Source: CAWBJO01 sp963789175 (GTDB taxonomy: Bacteria; Pseudomonadota; Alphaproteobacteria; Rhizobiales; Aestuariivirgaceae). Taken from it: a DNA stretch of 64,000 nt. The notes under the pieces are model-generated. The model was not told the origin of the DNA. It saw only the letters and a list, made by a program, of their open reading frames with translations, and did no database searches. The first letter of the stretch is position 1. Every line of letters begins with the position of its first letter. Where the stretch lies: positions 62,001 to 126,000 of the forward strand of contig CAWBJO010000001.1 in NCBI GenBank assembly GCA_963789175.1, given 5' to 3'. The position numbers and the translations under genes were made by a program. Shown here piece after piece: positions 18,187 through 26,423 of this stretch.

Positions 18187-18951
18187 TCACGCCGCGATGG
18201 CGATGGCCGACATCAGGCGGCCGTAGACCGGCTCGTTGCGGTGGGTGGCGCGCCGGTAGCTGAAGAAGCGCTCCTCGTCGACATAGGTGCAGTGGTCGAG
18301 ATTGGCGACATCGGCGATGCCCGACCGGCGCAGCCGTTCGACGAGGTATCCGGGAAGGTCGAACGTCGGCCGGCCGCCCTGCCCCGCCGAGAAATGCCTG
18401 GCGTTCGCCGCATCGGCGGCCAGATAGCGCGCCTCGAATTCGGGACCGACCTCGTAGGAGCGCGCCGAGATCGCCGGGCCAATGACGGCGAAGATGTCGC
18501 GGCGCGCGGCGCCGAGCACTTCGAGCGCGGCGATGGTGGCGTCGGTCACGCCGTCGAGCGCGCCCTTCCAGCCGGCATGGGCGATGCCGACGGCGCGTCC
18601 GTCGCGGGAAGCGAACATCACCGGCGCACAGTCGGCCGAGAGCGCGCCGATGCCGATGCCCGGCTGGCGCGTCACCATGGCGTCGGCGCGCGGCGCTTCG
18701 CCCGGTTTCCACGGGGCGGTCACCGTCACCACGACCGGGCTGTGAATCTGGTAGACGGAGACGAGCCGGCCGGACGCGATGCCGAGCGCGCCCGCAACGG
18801 CGGCGCGATTGCGGGCGACGACCGCGAGATCGTCACCGGACCCGTAGCCGCAGTTGAGGGAACGATAGAGACCGTCCGAGTGGCCGCCGACCCGCGTGAA
18901 GAAGCCGTGCGCGATACCCGGAACGTCCTTCAGAAGCGGAGCCTCAATCAT
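18187..18951 (-). CDS. pgeF: Peptidoglycan editing factor/multicopper-like purine nucleosidase PgeF (YfiH)
   Basis: Member of the DUF152/laccase-domain family; studied members act on purine nucleosides and influence peptidoglycan composition. The 254-aa protein has SADCAPV (Cys-His metal site), GIAHAGWKG with its His, and the C-terminal RRATHRNEPVYGR. Start ATG 18951 lies within the end of midA, overlapping by eight bases, so lgt-midA-pgeF is one translationally coupled unit, an order seen across alphaproteobacteria. Confidence 0.93.
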   Translation of the reverse strand: MIEAPLLKDVPGIAHGFFTRVGGHSDGLYRSLNCGYGSGDDLAVVARNRAAVAGALGIASGRLVSVYQIHSPVVVTVTAPWKPGEAPRADAMVTRQPGIGIGALSADCAPVMFASRDGRAVGIAHAGWKGALDGVTDATIAALEVLGAARRDIFAVIGPAISARSYEVGPEFEARYLAADAANARHFSAGQGGRPTFDLPGYLVERLRRSGIADVANLDHCTYVDEERFFSYRRATHRNEPVYGRLMSAIAIAA

Positions 18952-20035
18952 GGGCGAAACGGCCCTCGAACGGGTATGGAACGGGAAGGCCCGCCGAGGT
19001 CGCGGCGAGGACCTTGAAGAGATGCCCCATCTCGGCGGGGCCCGCAACCCTTTCCGCGGCGAGTTCGAGATCGCGCCTGCCGTCGTCGTCCGCCGCGGCG
19101 GAGAGAAGACGCAGCCGGGTTTCCAGGCCCATGCGAAGCAGGAATTCCCTCTGGGTAACCGGCGCGAGGACGGCCGCCCCGGCCGCGGACAACGCGCGAC
19201 CGAGACCGGCGAAATCGACATGGGCGGTGAGGTCGCACTCGCCCGGCGCCTCGAGGATGGGCACCGGCCGGTGGGCGCGCACCGCCTGCAGCGTGTCGCC
19301 GAGGGCCGAGCGCGCATGGCCGTAGTCGATGATGAGCGCCGCACCGGGGCCGCGCGCCAGCCGTTCGCCAATGGCGGCGGCTATGCCTGCGGCGGCCGGC
19401 GCAATCTCGGCCACGTCGCCGGGTGCCGCGGCGGAGGTCCAGGACGGAAGCGCGGCGGCGGACGGCACCAACCCAAGCGTCAGTCCGCCAGCATCGATGC
19501 CGACGACGCGCTCGGCCCAGCCGCGCCCGGTTCGTTCGAACTGGCGCACGGGGAGCGCATCGAAGAACTCGTTGGCGATCACGATGACGGGGCCTTCGGG
19601 GATGTCGCCCATGTGTGCGTGCCATTCAACGCTGGTTCCGACAGGCGACAGAGTCTGCTCCTGGACCCGGCGCAGAACGGGACTCGTCTCGACGAGGTGG
19701 ATGCGCGCCGCGGCGTTGAACTCCGGCGCCGCCCTGGCGGCCCGCAAGAGATCGGCCATGAGGGTGCCGCGGCCGGGGCCGAGCTCCACGAGGCCGAAGG
19801 CTCGAGGCTTGCCCATCGCCTCGTGGACGCCGGCGCACCAGATGCCGATCAGCTCGCCGAACATCTGGGTCACCTCCGGCGCGGTGATGAAGTCGCCCAG
19901 CGAGCCGAAGGGATCGCGGGTCATGTAGTAGCCGTGGTCGGGATGGCCTACGCAGAGGGCCATGTAGCGGTCGAGCGTCAGGGGTCCGTCCGCCGCAACG
20001 AGGCGGGCGATGATATCGGCGAGCGGCGTCGTCAC
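18944..20035 (-). CDS. SAM-dependent methyltransferase, MidA/NDUFAF7 family
   Basis: Protein arginine methyltransferase family whose mitochondrial member NDUFAF7 dimethylates a complex I subunit. The 363-aa product has the SAM-binding motif VELGPGRGTLMADLLR, the family block HPDHGYYMTRDPFG near the N-terminus, and ANEFFDALPVRQF. It starts at GTG 20035, overlapping the lgt stop (GTGA), and ends inside pgeF. A role in complex I assembly is inferred from the family. Confidence 0.92.
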   Translation of the reverse strand: MTTPLADIIARLVAADGPLTLDRYMALCVGHPDHGYYMTRDPFGSLGDFITAPEVTQMFGELIGIWCAGVHEAMGKPRAFGLVELGPGRGTLMADLLRAARAAPEFNAAARIHLVETSPVLRRVQEQTLSPVGTSVEWHAHMGDIPEGPVIVIANEFFDALPVRQFERTGRGWAERVVGIDAGGLTLGLVPSAAALPSWTSAAAPGDVAEIAPAAAGIAAAIGERLARGPGAALIIDYGHARSALGDTLQAVRAHRPVPILEAPGECDLTAHVDFAGLGRALSAAGAAVLAPVTQREFLLRMGLETRLRLLSAAADDDGRRDLELAAERVAGPAEMGHLFKVLAATSAGLPVPYPFEGRFAHD

Positions 20036-20853
20036 GCCCGCACGGTCCGCGACCGCCACAGGAGCCAAACGCCGACCAGCACGAGGGGGATGGACAGGAG
20101 CATGCCGCGGGAGATCATGCCGGCCATGAGGCCGATCTGGCGGTCGGGTTCGCGGAAGAATTCGACGAAGATCCGCACCAGCCCGTAACCGAGGGCGAAG
20201 ATGCCGGAGGCCCGGCCCGGCCGCGCGAGGGCGTGGGAGCGGTGGGTGGCGATGCGGATAGCGACGAACAGCAGGAGCCCTTCGAGAAACGCCTCGTAGA
20301 GCTGGCTCGGGTGGCGCGGAATGGGGCCGCCGCCGGGAAAGACGATCGCCCAGGGCACGTCGGTCGCACGGCCGAAGAGCTCGCCGTTCACGAAATTCGC
20401 GAGGCGGCCGAGGCCGAGACCGACGGGCACCCCCGCCGCGGCGAGATCGAGCATGCGGTCGAGACCGACGCCGATGTGGCGCCCGTAGATCCAGCAGGCG
20501 ATGATGACGCCGAGGAACCCGCCGTGAAACGACATCCCGCCCTCCCAGGGCTTCAGGATCTCGAGCGGGTCGGCAGCAAAGTAGAGCGGATCGTAGAAGA
20601 GGACGTAGCCGAGGCGGCCGCCCAGCACCACGCCGAGGGCTCCCCACAGGAAAAGGTCGTCGAGCTGCTGCGGCGTCATGCTCGGCCGCGTGCCGGGCCA
20701 CAGCGCCGGATCCGCGACCAGGCGCTTCATATAGAAGAGCGCAAAGACCAGGCCCACGACGTAGGCCAGCGCATACCAGCGCACCGCGAAGGGCCCCAGC
20801 GAGAAGGCGACGGGATCGATGTCGGGGAACGACAGCGAAAAGGATTCGTTCAT
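20032..20853 (-). CDS. lgt: Prolipoprotein diacylglyceryl transferase
   Basis: Inner-membrane enzyme that moves diacylglyceryl from phosphatidylglycerol to the lipobox Cys of prolipoproteins. The 273-aa protein has about seven membrane helices, the HGGFLG motif, the Lgt signature region GRLANFVNGELFGR, and RHPSQLYEA. No ribosome binding site precedes ATG 20853, and a strong promoter ends within a few bases of it, so the mRNA may be leaderless. Confidence 0.97.
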   Translation of the reverse strand: MNESFSLSFPDIDPVAFSLGPFAVRWYALAYVVGLVFALFYMKRLVADPALWPGTRPSMTPQQLDDLFLWGALGVVLGGRLGYVLFYDPLYFAADPLEILKPWEGGMSFHGGFLGVIIACWIYGRHIGVGLDRMLDLAAAGVPVGLGLGRLANFVNGELFGRATDVPWAIVFPGGGPIPRHPSQLYEAFLEGLLLFVAIRIATHRSHALARPGRASGIFALGYGLVRIFVEFFREPDRQIGLMAGMISRGMLLSIPLVLVGVWLLWRSRTVRA

Positions 20854-20861
20854 GCAGGAAT

Positions 20862-20890
20862 TTAAGCGCGGACCAACGCAGCGATGTCAA
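20862..20890 (-). promoter_or_regulatory. Predicted promoter of lgt, implying a leaderless mRNA
   Basis: On the minus strand a consensus -35 TTGACA (20885-20890) is followed after 17 bases by GCTTAA (20862-20867); CTTAAA or TTAAAT at 18-19 bases are alternatives. Transcription would start around 20855, two or three bases before the lgt ATG. Confidence 0.5.
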
Positions 20891-20901
20891 CCTTTCGCAT
20901 C

Positions 20902-20930
20902 TTGAAAGGGCTCCTGCGTCCGCCTACCTT
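20902..20930 (+). promoter_or_regulatory. Predicted promoter of ubiK
   Basis: TTGAAA (20902-20907), 17-base spacer, TACCTT (20925-20930); start near 20937, 26 bases before ubiK. It is interleaved with the divergent lgt promoter in a 109-base gap. Confidence 0.5.
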
Positions 20931-20962
20931 CGGAGCAGGCCCCGCGACCAAGGATCGAGACC

Positions 20963-21232
20963 ATGACCACGACGTCTTCGCGCTTCTTCGACGAGCTCGC
21001 CAAGCTCATGTCCAATGCGGCCGGCGCGGCGCAGGGCGTGCGCAAGGAATTCGACTCGATCGTGCGCACCCAGATCGAGCGGGCGATGAGTGGAATGGAC
21101 GTCGTGCAGCGCGAGGAATTCGATGCCGTCCGCGACATGGCGGCACGAGCGCGGCAGGAGAACGAGCGGCTTTCCGCCAGGCTCACGGAACTCGAATCAA
21201 AGCTCGACTCCAAATCCCAAAGCACAAGCTAA
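20963..21232 (+). CDS. ubiK: Ubiquinone biosynthesis accessory factor UbiK (BMFP/YqiC family)
   Basis: Small coiled-coil protein of 89 aa that in Escherichia coli assists the Ubi complex with UbiJ and promotes membrane fusion in vitro. An amphipathic N-terminal helix (FFDELAKLMSNAAGAAQG) is followed by the family motif VVQREEFDAVRDMAARAR and a heptad-rich coiled coil to the C-terminus. Length and layout are typical. Divergent from lgt. Confidence 0.88.
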   Translation: MTTTSSRFFDELAKLMSNAAGAAQGVRKEFDSIVRTQIERAMSGMDVVQREEFDAVRDMAARARQENERLSARLTELESKLDSKSQSTS

Positions 21233-21376
21233 TTGTTCATCTTTGCACTGATTTCTTTCCCACGTAGGTGTGGAGGAACGACTCCTTGCCTTCATCGGCG
21301 CTTGATGCGCGAGTCGCTCTGCTGCATTTTCCAAGTGGCGGACAGCACAGGTGATTCGGGCTGAGATCAGAGATCG

Positions 21377-21877
21377 ATGACAGCGGTTCATGCGGCATTC
21401 GAGGAGTGGGCCAATCCCCTGGACCGTATCGAGAATATGGCCGACCAGAACAATTGGACGGTCGACCGCTCGAACGACAACGAAGTCCACATGGTCGTCG
21501 CCGGGTCGTGGACCGACCTGCATCTTTGCCTCAACTGGCGTGAGGACCTCGAAGGGCTCCACCTCGCCTGCACCTTCGATCTCAAGGTTCCGGCCGGACG
21601 GCGCGAGGAAGTCGCGCGGCTCGTATCGCTCATCAACGAACAACTCTATTTCGGCCATTTCGACCTGTGGCGGCGCGACGGCATGCTGCTGTTCCGCAAC
21701 GGCCTCATCCTGTCGGGCGGCGTCGAGATCAACGACGCCCAGTGCGAGACTTTGATCCGTATGGCGCTCGAGGCCTGCGAGCGCTACTTTCCTGCCTTCC
21801 AGTTCGTCATATGGGCTGGAAAATCGGCAGAGGAGGCGATCCAGTCGAGCCTCATGGAGACCGCAGGCCAGGCATGA
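21377..21877 (+). CDS. YbjN domain-containing protein
   Basis: Protein of 166 aa with the type III chaperone-like YbjN fold, unknown biochemical function. Features include NDNEVHMVVAG near residue 35, WREDLEGLHLACTFDLKVP, and WRRDGMLLFRNGLILSGG. It overlaps proC by four bases, a conserved alphaproteobacterial pair. The 144 bases before it hold no clear promoter, repeat or RNA gene. Confidence 0.85.
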   Translation: MTAVHAAFEEWANPLDRIENMADQNNWTVDRSNDNEVHMVVAGSWTDLHLCLNWREDLEGLHLACTFDLKVPAGRREEVARLVSLINEQLYFGHFDLWRRDGMLLFRNGLILSGGVEINDAQCETLIRMALEACERYFPAFQFVIWAGKSAEEAIQSSLMETAGQA

Positions 21878-22698
21878 AAGTTTCATTGAGCGGGCGCCTC
21901 ATTCTTGTCGGAGCCGGCAAGATGGGGGGTGCCATGCTGGAGGGGTGGCTGCGCGAAGGCGTCGCCCCATCCCGTATCGTCGTCGTCGATCCCTCCCCGC
22001 CCCCCGAGGTGCGGGCGACGATCGCGCGGGCCGCCATAGCGGCCAACCCGCCGCTCGACGGCATCGACGATGCGGAGGTCCTCATCCTCGCCGTCAAGCC
22101 GCAGGTGATGGAGGAGGCGCTCGCCGGGCTCAAGCCGCTCGCCCGCGCGAAACCGCTCATCGTGTCGGTCGCGGCGGGACGGACGATAAAGTCGTTCGAG
22201 ACGCATTTCGGCGACGGCGCGGCCGTCATCCGCACCATTCCCAACCTGCCGGCCGCGATCGGCCGCGGCATCACGGCGATCGTCGCCAACCGAAACGTCA
22301 GCGCGGCCCAGAAGGAGCTCGCGATGGCGCTGCTGTCGGCCGTCGGCGACGTCGTGACACTCGACGACGAACGGCTGATCGACGCGGCGACCGCCGTATC
22401 GGGCTCGGGGCCGGCTTATGTCTTCCATCTCACCGAATGCATGACGGAGGCCGGCCGGAAGCTCGGCCTGCCGGCCGACGTGGCGGAGCAGCTGGCGCGA
22501 AGCACGGTCGCGGGGGCGGGCGAGCTCATGCGCACCTCTGGTCTGCCGGCGGCGACGCTGCGGGAGAACGTCACGTCCAAGAAGGGCACGACGCACGCCG
22601 CGCTCGAAGTGCTGATGGCGGACGGCGGAGGGATGAAGGCTCTCTTCGAAAAAGCCCTGGCGGCGGCCGAACGGCGATCGCGGGAGCTCGCAAGCTAG
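21874..22698 (+). CDS. proC: Pyrroline-5-carboxylate reductase
   Basis: Last step of proline synthesis: reduces pyrroline-5-carboxylate with NAD(P)H. The 274-aa protein shows the Rossmann motif LVGAGKMGGAML, AVKPQVMEEAL, the block RTIPNLPAAIGRGITAI and the C-terminal signature ENVTSKKGTTHAALEVL, all at family positions. Coupled to the YbjN gene by a four-base overlap; 40 bases before the next gene. Confidence 0.96.
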   Translation: MKVSLSGRLILVGAGKMGGAMLEGWLREGVAPSRIVVVDPSPPPEVRATIARAAIAANPPLDGIDDAEVLILAVKPQVMEEALAGLKPLARAKPLIVSVAAGRTIKSFETHFGDGAAVIRTIPNLPAAIGRGITAIVANRNVSAAQKELAMALLSAVGDVVTLDDERLIDAATAVSGSGPAYVFHLTECMTEAGRKLGLPADVAEQLARSTVAGAGELMRTSGLPAATLRENVTSKKGTTHAALEVLMADGGGMKALFEKALAAAERRSRELAS

Positions 22699-22738
22699 AC
22701 GTTGCCTCGCATGCGGAGCTGTGGCACCCACCAGGGCC

Positions 22739-23386
22739 ATGGACACCTCCGCGCCGACGCTCGCCATCCGGCGAACCCTGTTCTCGCTCGCCCGCGAGCG
22801 GCCGTGGCGCGAAATCGGCCTTAGCGACATCGCCGCCGGCACCGGCATGAGCCTTGCCGAGCTCAGCTCCCACGCCGAGTCCAAGGCGGCCATCCTCGAG
22901 CGGTTCTTCCGCGACATCGACGAAGCGATGCTCCTGGCGATCAAGAAGGAGCCGCCCGCCGGTGACGCCCACGACCGCCTGTTCGACGTCGTCCTCAAGC
23001 GGCTCGAGATCATGGCGCCCTACCGCCTCGAGCTCGCCGGTATCGTCACGGCCCGGCCCGACAACCCCGCCGAGGTGCTCCGCCTGATCCAGTCGGCATC
23101 CGTTTCGGCCGGATGGATGCTCGCCGCCGCCGGCCTCGAAGGCGACCCCCTGTGGAAGGGTCCGGGCTTCGCCGGGCTTCTCTACGCCTATGCACGGACG
23201 CTCCGCGTGTGGGCCGGGGACGACGATCCCGGCCGCAACCGAACCATGGCGACGCTCGACCGCGAGCTCCGCGACGCGGCGCGGCGCAGCGGCCGGCTGG
23301 CCGGCATGCGAAGCTTCGCGGGCGGCATCGCCAGCGCGGCCGGCACGTTCATTCGCGAGGCCGTCCGCCCGCGCCAGGACAGGTGA
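22739..23386 (+). CDS. TetR/COQ9-like protein
   Basis: Protein of 215 aa. The N-terminal 55 residues form a TetR-like helix-turn-helix in which DNA-contact residues are not strongly conserved (LSDIAAGTGMSLAELSSH). The C-terminal half, with YARTLRVWAGDDDPGRNRTMATLDREL, resembles COQ9-type TetR-fold proteins that bind lipids rather than DNA. With ubiK close by, a link to quinone synthesis is possible but unproven. ATG 22739 is preferred over GTG 22721. Confidence 0.7.
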   Translation: MDTSAPTLAIRRTLFSLARERPWREIGLSDIAAGTGMSLAELSSHAESKAAILERFFRDIDEAMLLAIKKEPPAGDAHDRLFDVVLKRLEIMAPYRLELAGIVTARPDNPAEVLRLIQSASVSAGWMLAAAGLEGDPLWKGPGFAGLLYAYARTLRVWAGDDDPGRNRTMATLDRELRDAARRSGRLAGMRSFAGGIASAAGTFIREAVRPRQDR

Positions 23387-23388
23387 CG

Positions 23389-23742
23389 ATGACAGCGGAC
23401 ATTGCCGGCCAGATCGATTTCGACGAATTCCTCAAGGTCGACGTGCGCATCGGCACCATCGTCGCGGCCGAGCCGTTCCCGGAGGCGCGCAAGGCGGCCC
23501 TCAAGCTCAAGATCGATCTCGGCCCGATCATCGGGATCAAGAAGTCGTCGGCTCAGATCACCAAGTACTACGAACCCGCCACGCTCGTCGGGCGCCAGGT
23601 CATGTGCGTGGTCAACTTCGCACCGCGCCAGATCGGACCCTTCATGTCGGAGGTCCTGACACTGGGCTTTCCGGATCCGGATGGCGAAGTGGTACTGGCC
23701 GCCGTCGAGCGGTCGGTGCCGAACGGCGGGCGCCTGTTCTAG
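23389..23742 (+). CDS. CsaA-like tRNA-binding domain protein
   Basis: Stand-alone tRNA-binding OB-fold protein of 117 aa, like CsaA and the C-terminal domain of MetRS. Family blocks include FLKVDVRIGTIVAAEPFPEA, KIDLG..IGIKKSSAQIT and VVNFAPRQIGPFMSEVL. Its stop TAG shares a CTAG palindrome with the stop of the convergent kinase gene, so there is no intergenic space. It has been proposed to act as an RNA or secretion chaperone in other bacteria. Confidence 0.9.
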   Translation: MTADIAGQIDFDEFLKVDVRIGTIVAAEPFPEARKAALKLKIDLGPIIGIKKSSAQITKYYEPATLVGRQVMCVVNFAPRQIGPFMSEVLTLGFPDPDGEVVLAAVERSVPNGGRLF

Positions 23743-25121
23743 ACCGGAATCAGGATCTCGGCCCTAAGCCCCCCATAGGGACTGTCGGACAGCCGCACGT
23801 CGCCGCCATGCGAGCGGGCGATGTCGCGGGCGATCGACAAGCCGAGCCCGGTGCCGGTCTCGTCGAGGTTGCGAGCCTCGTCGAGACGCAGGAACGGCCG
23901 GAACACGTCCTCGCGGCGTTCCGGCGGGACGCCGGGTCCGTCATCGTCGACGATCACGGAGAACTGGTGGTCGGCGCGGGCCGCCGACAGCTTGACGCTC
24001 GTCCCATAGCGGGCCGCGTTGGAGACGAGATTGCCGATGCAGCGCTTGAATGCCGCCGGCTTGACGGGCACCACGAGGTCTTCGGAAACCTCGACGTCGA
24101 CTGGACGGCCGGCCCGCTTGGCGCCGAGCGCTACCTCGCGCAGCATCGAAGACAGATTCGTCGCGACGCTCTTCTCGCCGTCGTCGCCGCGCACGAAGGC
24201 GAGATAGCCTTCGAGCATGCGCTGCATCTCGTCGACGTCGTTCTTCATCGCCTCCGCCTTGGCGTTCCGCCCCAGGAGCGCGAGCTCGAGCTTCAAGCGG
24301 GTCAGGATGGTGCGCAGGTCGTGGGACACGCCGGCGAGCATGGTGGTGCGCTGCTCGACGTGGCGCTCGATGCGCTCCTTCATGTTCTGGAACGCCAGGG
24401 CGGCGACCTTGACCTCGCGGGCGCCGCGCGGCCGGAAGTCGGCGACCTCGCGGCCCATGCCGAAACTCTTCGCGGCCTTCGCCAGCTCGAGGATGGGACT
24501 GATCTGCTTCCGCAGGAAGAAGATGGCGACGGCGATGAGGACGAGGGACGAGCCGACCAGCCAGGAGAGGAAGATGGGAGTGCTCGAGGCGGAGGCGCGG
24601 TCCTCGTTGGCGAGCAGGCGCAGCACCAGATTGTCGTCGAGCTTGATGCGCACGTCGATGTAGCCGGTGCGGCCGATGGTATCGACGGTGATCGGGCGGT
24701 CGATACGATCCTTGAGGTACTTGGTGAGCTTGGAATCGACGAGAGAGAAGAACGGCTTGGCGGCGGGCGGCGGCAGCACGGCGGCGCGCTCGATGGAGAA
24801 GACGACGTCGAGATTCTTGTTGGCGGTGTTGATGAGGTTGTCGATCGACTCCGCCGTCTTGGGGGAGGAATCGTACAGATCGGTGATCAGCGCGACCTCG
24901 CGCGCCACCGTCTTCGACAGGGCCTTGGTGACGTTGTCCCAATGGCGCTCCATGATGATGAAGGCCATGATCGCCTGGAGGAGAACGATCGGGGCGATGA
25001 CGATGATGAGGGAGCGCTGGTAGAGCCGGTCGGGCAGATGGCGCTCGAGGAAACGCTTGATGCGCCAGGCAGCGGTGTGGCGGTCGGCGGGGATGGTCTT
25101 GTCGTCAGCGAGGCTGGTCAT
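23739..25121 (-). CDS. Membrane sensor histidine kinase (EnvZ-like)
   Basis: 460-aa kinase with helix 1 (IIVIAPIVLLQAIMAFII), a periplasmic domain of about 130 residues, helix 2 (FLSWLVGSSLVLIAVAIFF), HAMP, HisKA with the phospho-His in AGVSHDLRT, and an HATPase with N-box NLVSNAARYG, G1 DDDGPGVPPE and G2 GTGLGLSIARDI. All catalytic boxes are intact. It follows the response-regulator gene by seven bases, so they form a cognate pair. The stimulus is unknown. Confidence 0.93.
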   Translation of the reverse strand: MTSLADDKTIPADRHTAAWRIKRFLERHLPDRLYQRSLIIVIAPIVLLQAIMAFIIMERHWDNVTKALSKTVAREVALITDLYDSSPKTAESIDNLINTANKNLDVVFSIERAAVLPPPAAKPFFSLVDSKLTKYLKDRIDRPITVDTIGRTGYIDVRIKLDDNLVLRLLANEDRASASSTPIFLSWLVGSSLVLIAVAIFFLRKQISPILELAKAAKSFGMGREVADFRPRGAREVKVAALAFQNMKERIERHVEQRTTMLAGVSHDLRTILTRLKLELALLGRNAKAEAMKNDVDEMQRMLEGYLAFVRGDDGEKSVATNLSSMLREVALGAKRAGRPVDVEVSEDLVVPVKPAAFKRCIGNLVSNAARYGTSVKLSAARADHQFSVIVDDDGPGVPPERREDVFRPFLRLDEARNLDETGTGLGLSIARDIARSHGGDVRLSDSPYGGLRAEILIPV

Positions 25122-25128
25122 CGCACCC

Positions 25129-25818
25129 TCAATCGAGATACAGCGTATAGCCGGCGCCGCGAATGGTCTGCAGGTAGACCGGAGCCGCCGGGTCGGCTTC
25201 GATCTTGCGGCGCAGGCGGTTGATCTGGACGTCGATCGAGCGGGCGTTCTCCTCGTTGCCGTTCGACAGGTCGCGGCGGTCGATCGGCTCGCCGGCGCGC
25301 CCGACGAGGAGCCGCAGGAGATCGCGCTCGCGAGACGTCAGCCGGACGGGCTCGCCGTCGCGCCGAAGCTCGCCGCGGTCGACGTGAAACGTGCAGGGGC
25401 CGAAGCGGACCTCGTCCTTCGCCTGGTCGCGCTGGTCCTGGCGCCTCAGGATACTCCGTATGCGCAGCAGAAGCTCCATCGGCTCGAAGGGTTTCGGCAG
25501 GTAGTCGTCGCTCCCCGATGCGAGGCCCTTGATGCGATCGGCGGACTCGGCCAGGGCCGAGAGCATGAGAATCGGAATGCCGTTCGCCTCGCCGCGCAGC
25601 GACCGGGTGAGCTCGATGCCCGTCTCGCCCTTCATCATGATGTCGAGGACGATGAGATCGAAGGCGAGGCCGCGCATCTTGCGCCTGGCATCGGGGGCGC
25701 TCACCGCCGCGGTGACGCGGTAGCCGTGCTCGGTCAGGAACGACGAGAGCAGCTCGCGGATGCGCCGGTCGTCGTCGACCACGAGGATGTGGTTCGCCTG
25801 GTCGGAGGGAACGGTCAT
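25129..25818 (-). CDS. OmpR-family response regulator
   Basis: 229-aa regulator: a receiver domain (about 1-125) with acidic pair VVDDD, phospho-acceptor Asp in LIVLDIMM and the Lys in LPKPFEP, then an OmpR-type winged helix (about 135-229) with RSIDVQINRLRRKIE. A MarR gene precedes it with a four-base overlap and the kinase follows. The MarR-OmpR pairing recalls petP-petR of Rhodobacter capsulatus, which lies next to petABC there; here petABC is about 15 kb away. That link is an inference. Confidence 0.94.
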   Translation of the reverse strand: MTVPSDQANHILVVDDDRRIRELLSSFLTEHGYRVTAAVSAPDARRKMRGLAFDLIVLDIMMKGETGIELTRSLRGEANGIPILMLSALAESADRIKGLASGSDDYLPKPFEPMELLLRIRSILRRQDQRDQAKDEVRFGPCTFHVDRGELRRDGEPVRLTSRERDLLRLLVGRAGEPIDRRDLSNGNEENARSIDVQINRLRRKIEADPAAPVYLQTIRGAGYTLYLD

Positions 25819-26321
25819 GGCGAGCCCGCCGCCACGCGCCGGCCGTGCAGCATGGCCAGCTGGCGGCTGCCCTCGCTGCCGATCATGCGCGTCAGGACGT
25901 CGCGGTAGATGCCGCCGGCCCCGCTCCCGGCGCTGCCCACCGCCCGTCGCACGCGCTCGACCTGCGGCGTCAGAAGCTCGGAGTGAAGGTCGCGGCCGCG
26001 GGCCGTCAGGAACAGGAGGCGCTGGCGGCGGTCGCTCGCTCCCTCGCGCTGCTCGACATAGCCGCGCTCGACCAGCTCGCGCAGGACGCGGCCGAGGGAC
26101 TGCTTGGTGATCTTGAGAATGCCCAGGAGCTCGGCGACGCGCATGCCGGGGTGCCTCCCCACGAAGTGGACCACCCGGTGATGGGCGCGGCCGAAGCCGA
26201 TCTTGGCCAGGATCTCGTCCGGGTCGGAGATGAAATCGCGGTAGGCAAAGAACAGAAGCTCGACGAGCTGCACGAGGTCTTCGTCCTTCGCAGCATCGGG
26301 CTTCGTATTTATGTCAGCCAT
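25815..26321 (-). CDS. MarR-family transcriptional regulator
   Basis: 168-aa winged-helix protein. The recognition region is ELLGILKITKQSLGRVLREL and the wing REGASDRRQRLLFLTARG, a classical MarR layout. I chose ATG 26321 (MADINTK): a 21-base inverted repeat straddles this codon, which makes sense for autoregulation. A longer start at 26360 would place that repeat inside the coding region. It heads the marR-regulator-kinase operon, divergent from ilvE. Confidence 0.9.
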   Translation of the reverse strand: MADINTKPDAAKDEDLVQLVELLFFAYRDFISDPDEILAKIGFGRAHHRVVHFVGRHPGMRVAELLGILKITKQSLGRVLRELVERGYVEQREGASDRRQRLLFLTARGRDLHSELLTPQVERVRRAVGSAGSGAGGIYRDVLTRMIGSEGSRQLAMLHGRRVAAGSP

Positions 26322-26330
26322 ATTGACATA
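26310..26330. promoter_or_regulatory. Inverted repeat over the marR start codon, candidate MarR operator
   Basis: Perfect arms TATGTCA and TGACATA, seven bases each, around a seven-base centre containing the marR ATG. Arm spacing suits a dimeric winged-helix protein. It lies in the gap shared with ilvE (94 bases before the ilvE ATG), so binding could affect both directions. Autoregulation is an inference. Confidence 0.5.
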
Positions 26331-26423
26331 TTTTCTTTCATTGGCTACGGTTTTCCCCATCGCGCCGCGGCATATGAGCGCGTTATAGGACCAAGAGCAT
26401 CAGGCTTGCAAAGGAGTATCTGG

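Noticed and set aside
26323..26351. TTGACA with a 17-base spacer to TACGGT as an ilvE promoter
   Set aside because: The -10 is poor and the TTGACA is part of the marR palindrome, so the -35 likeness may be coincidental.
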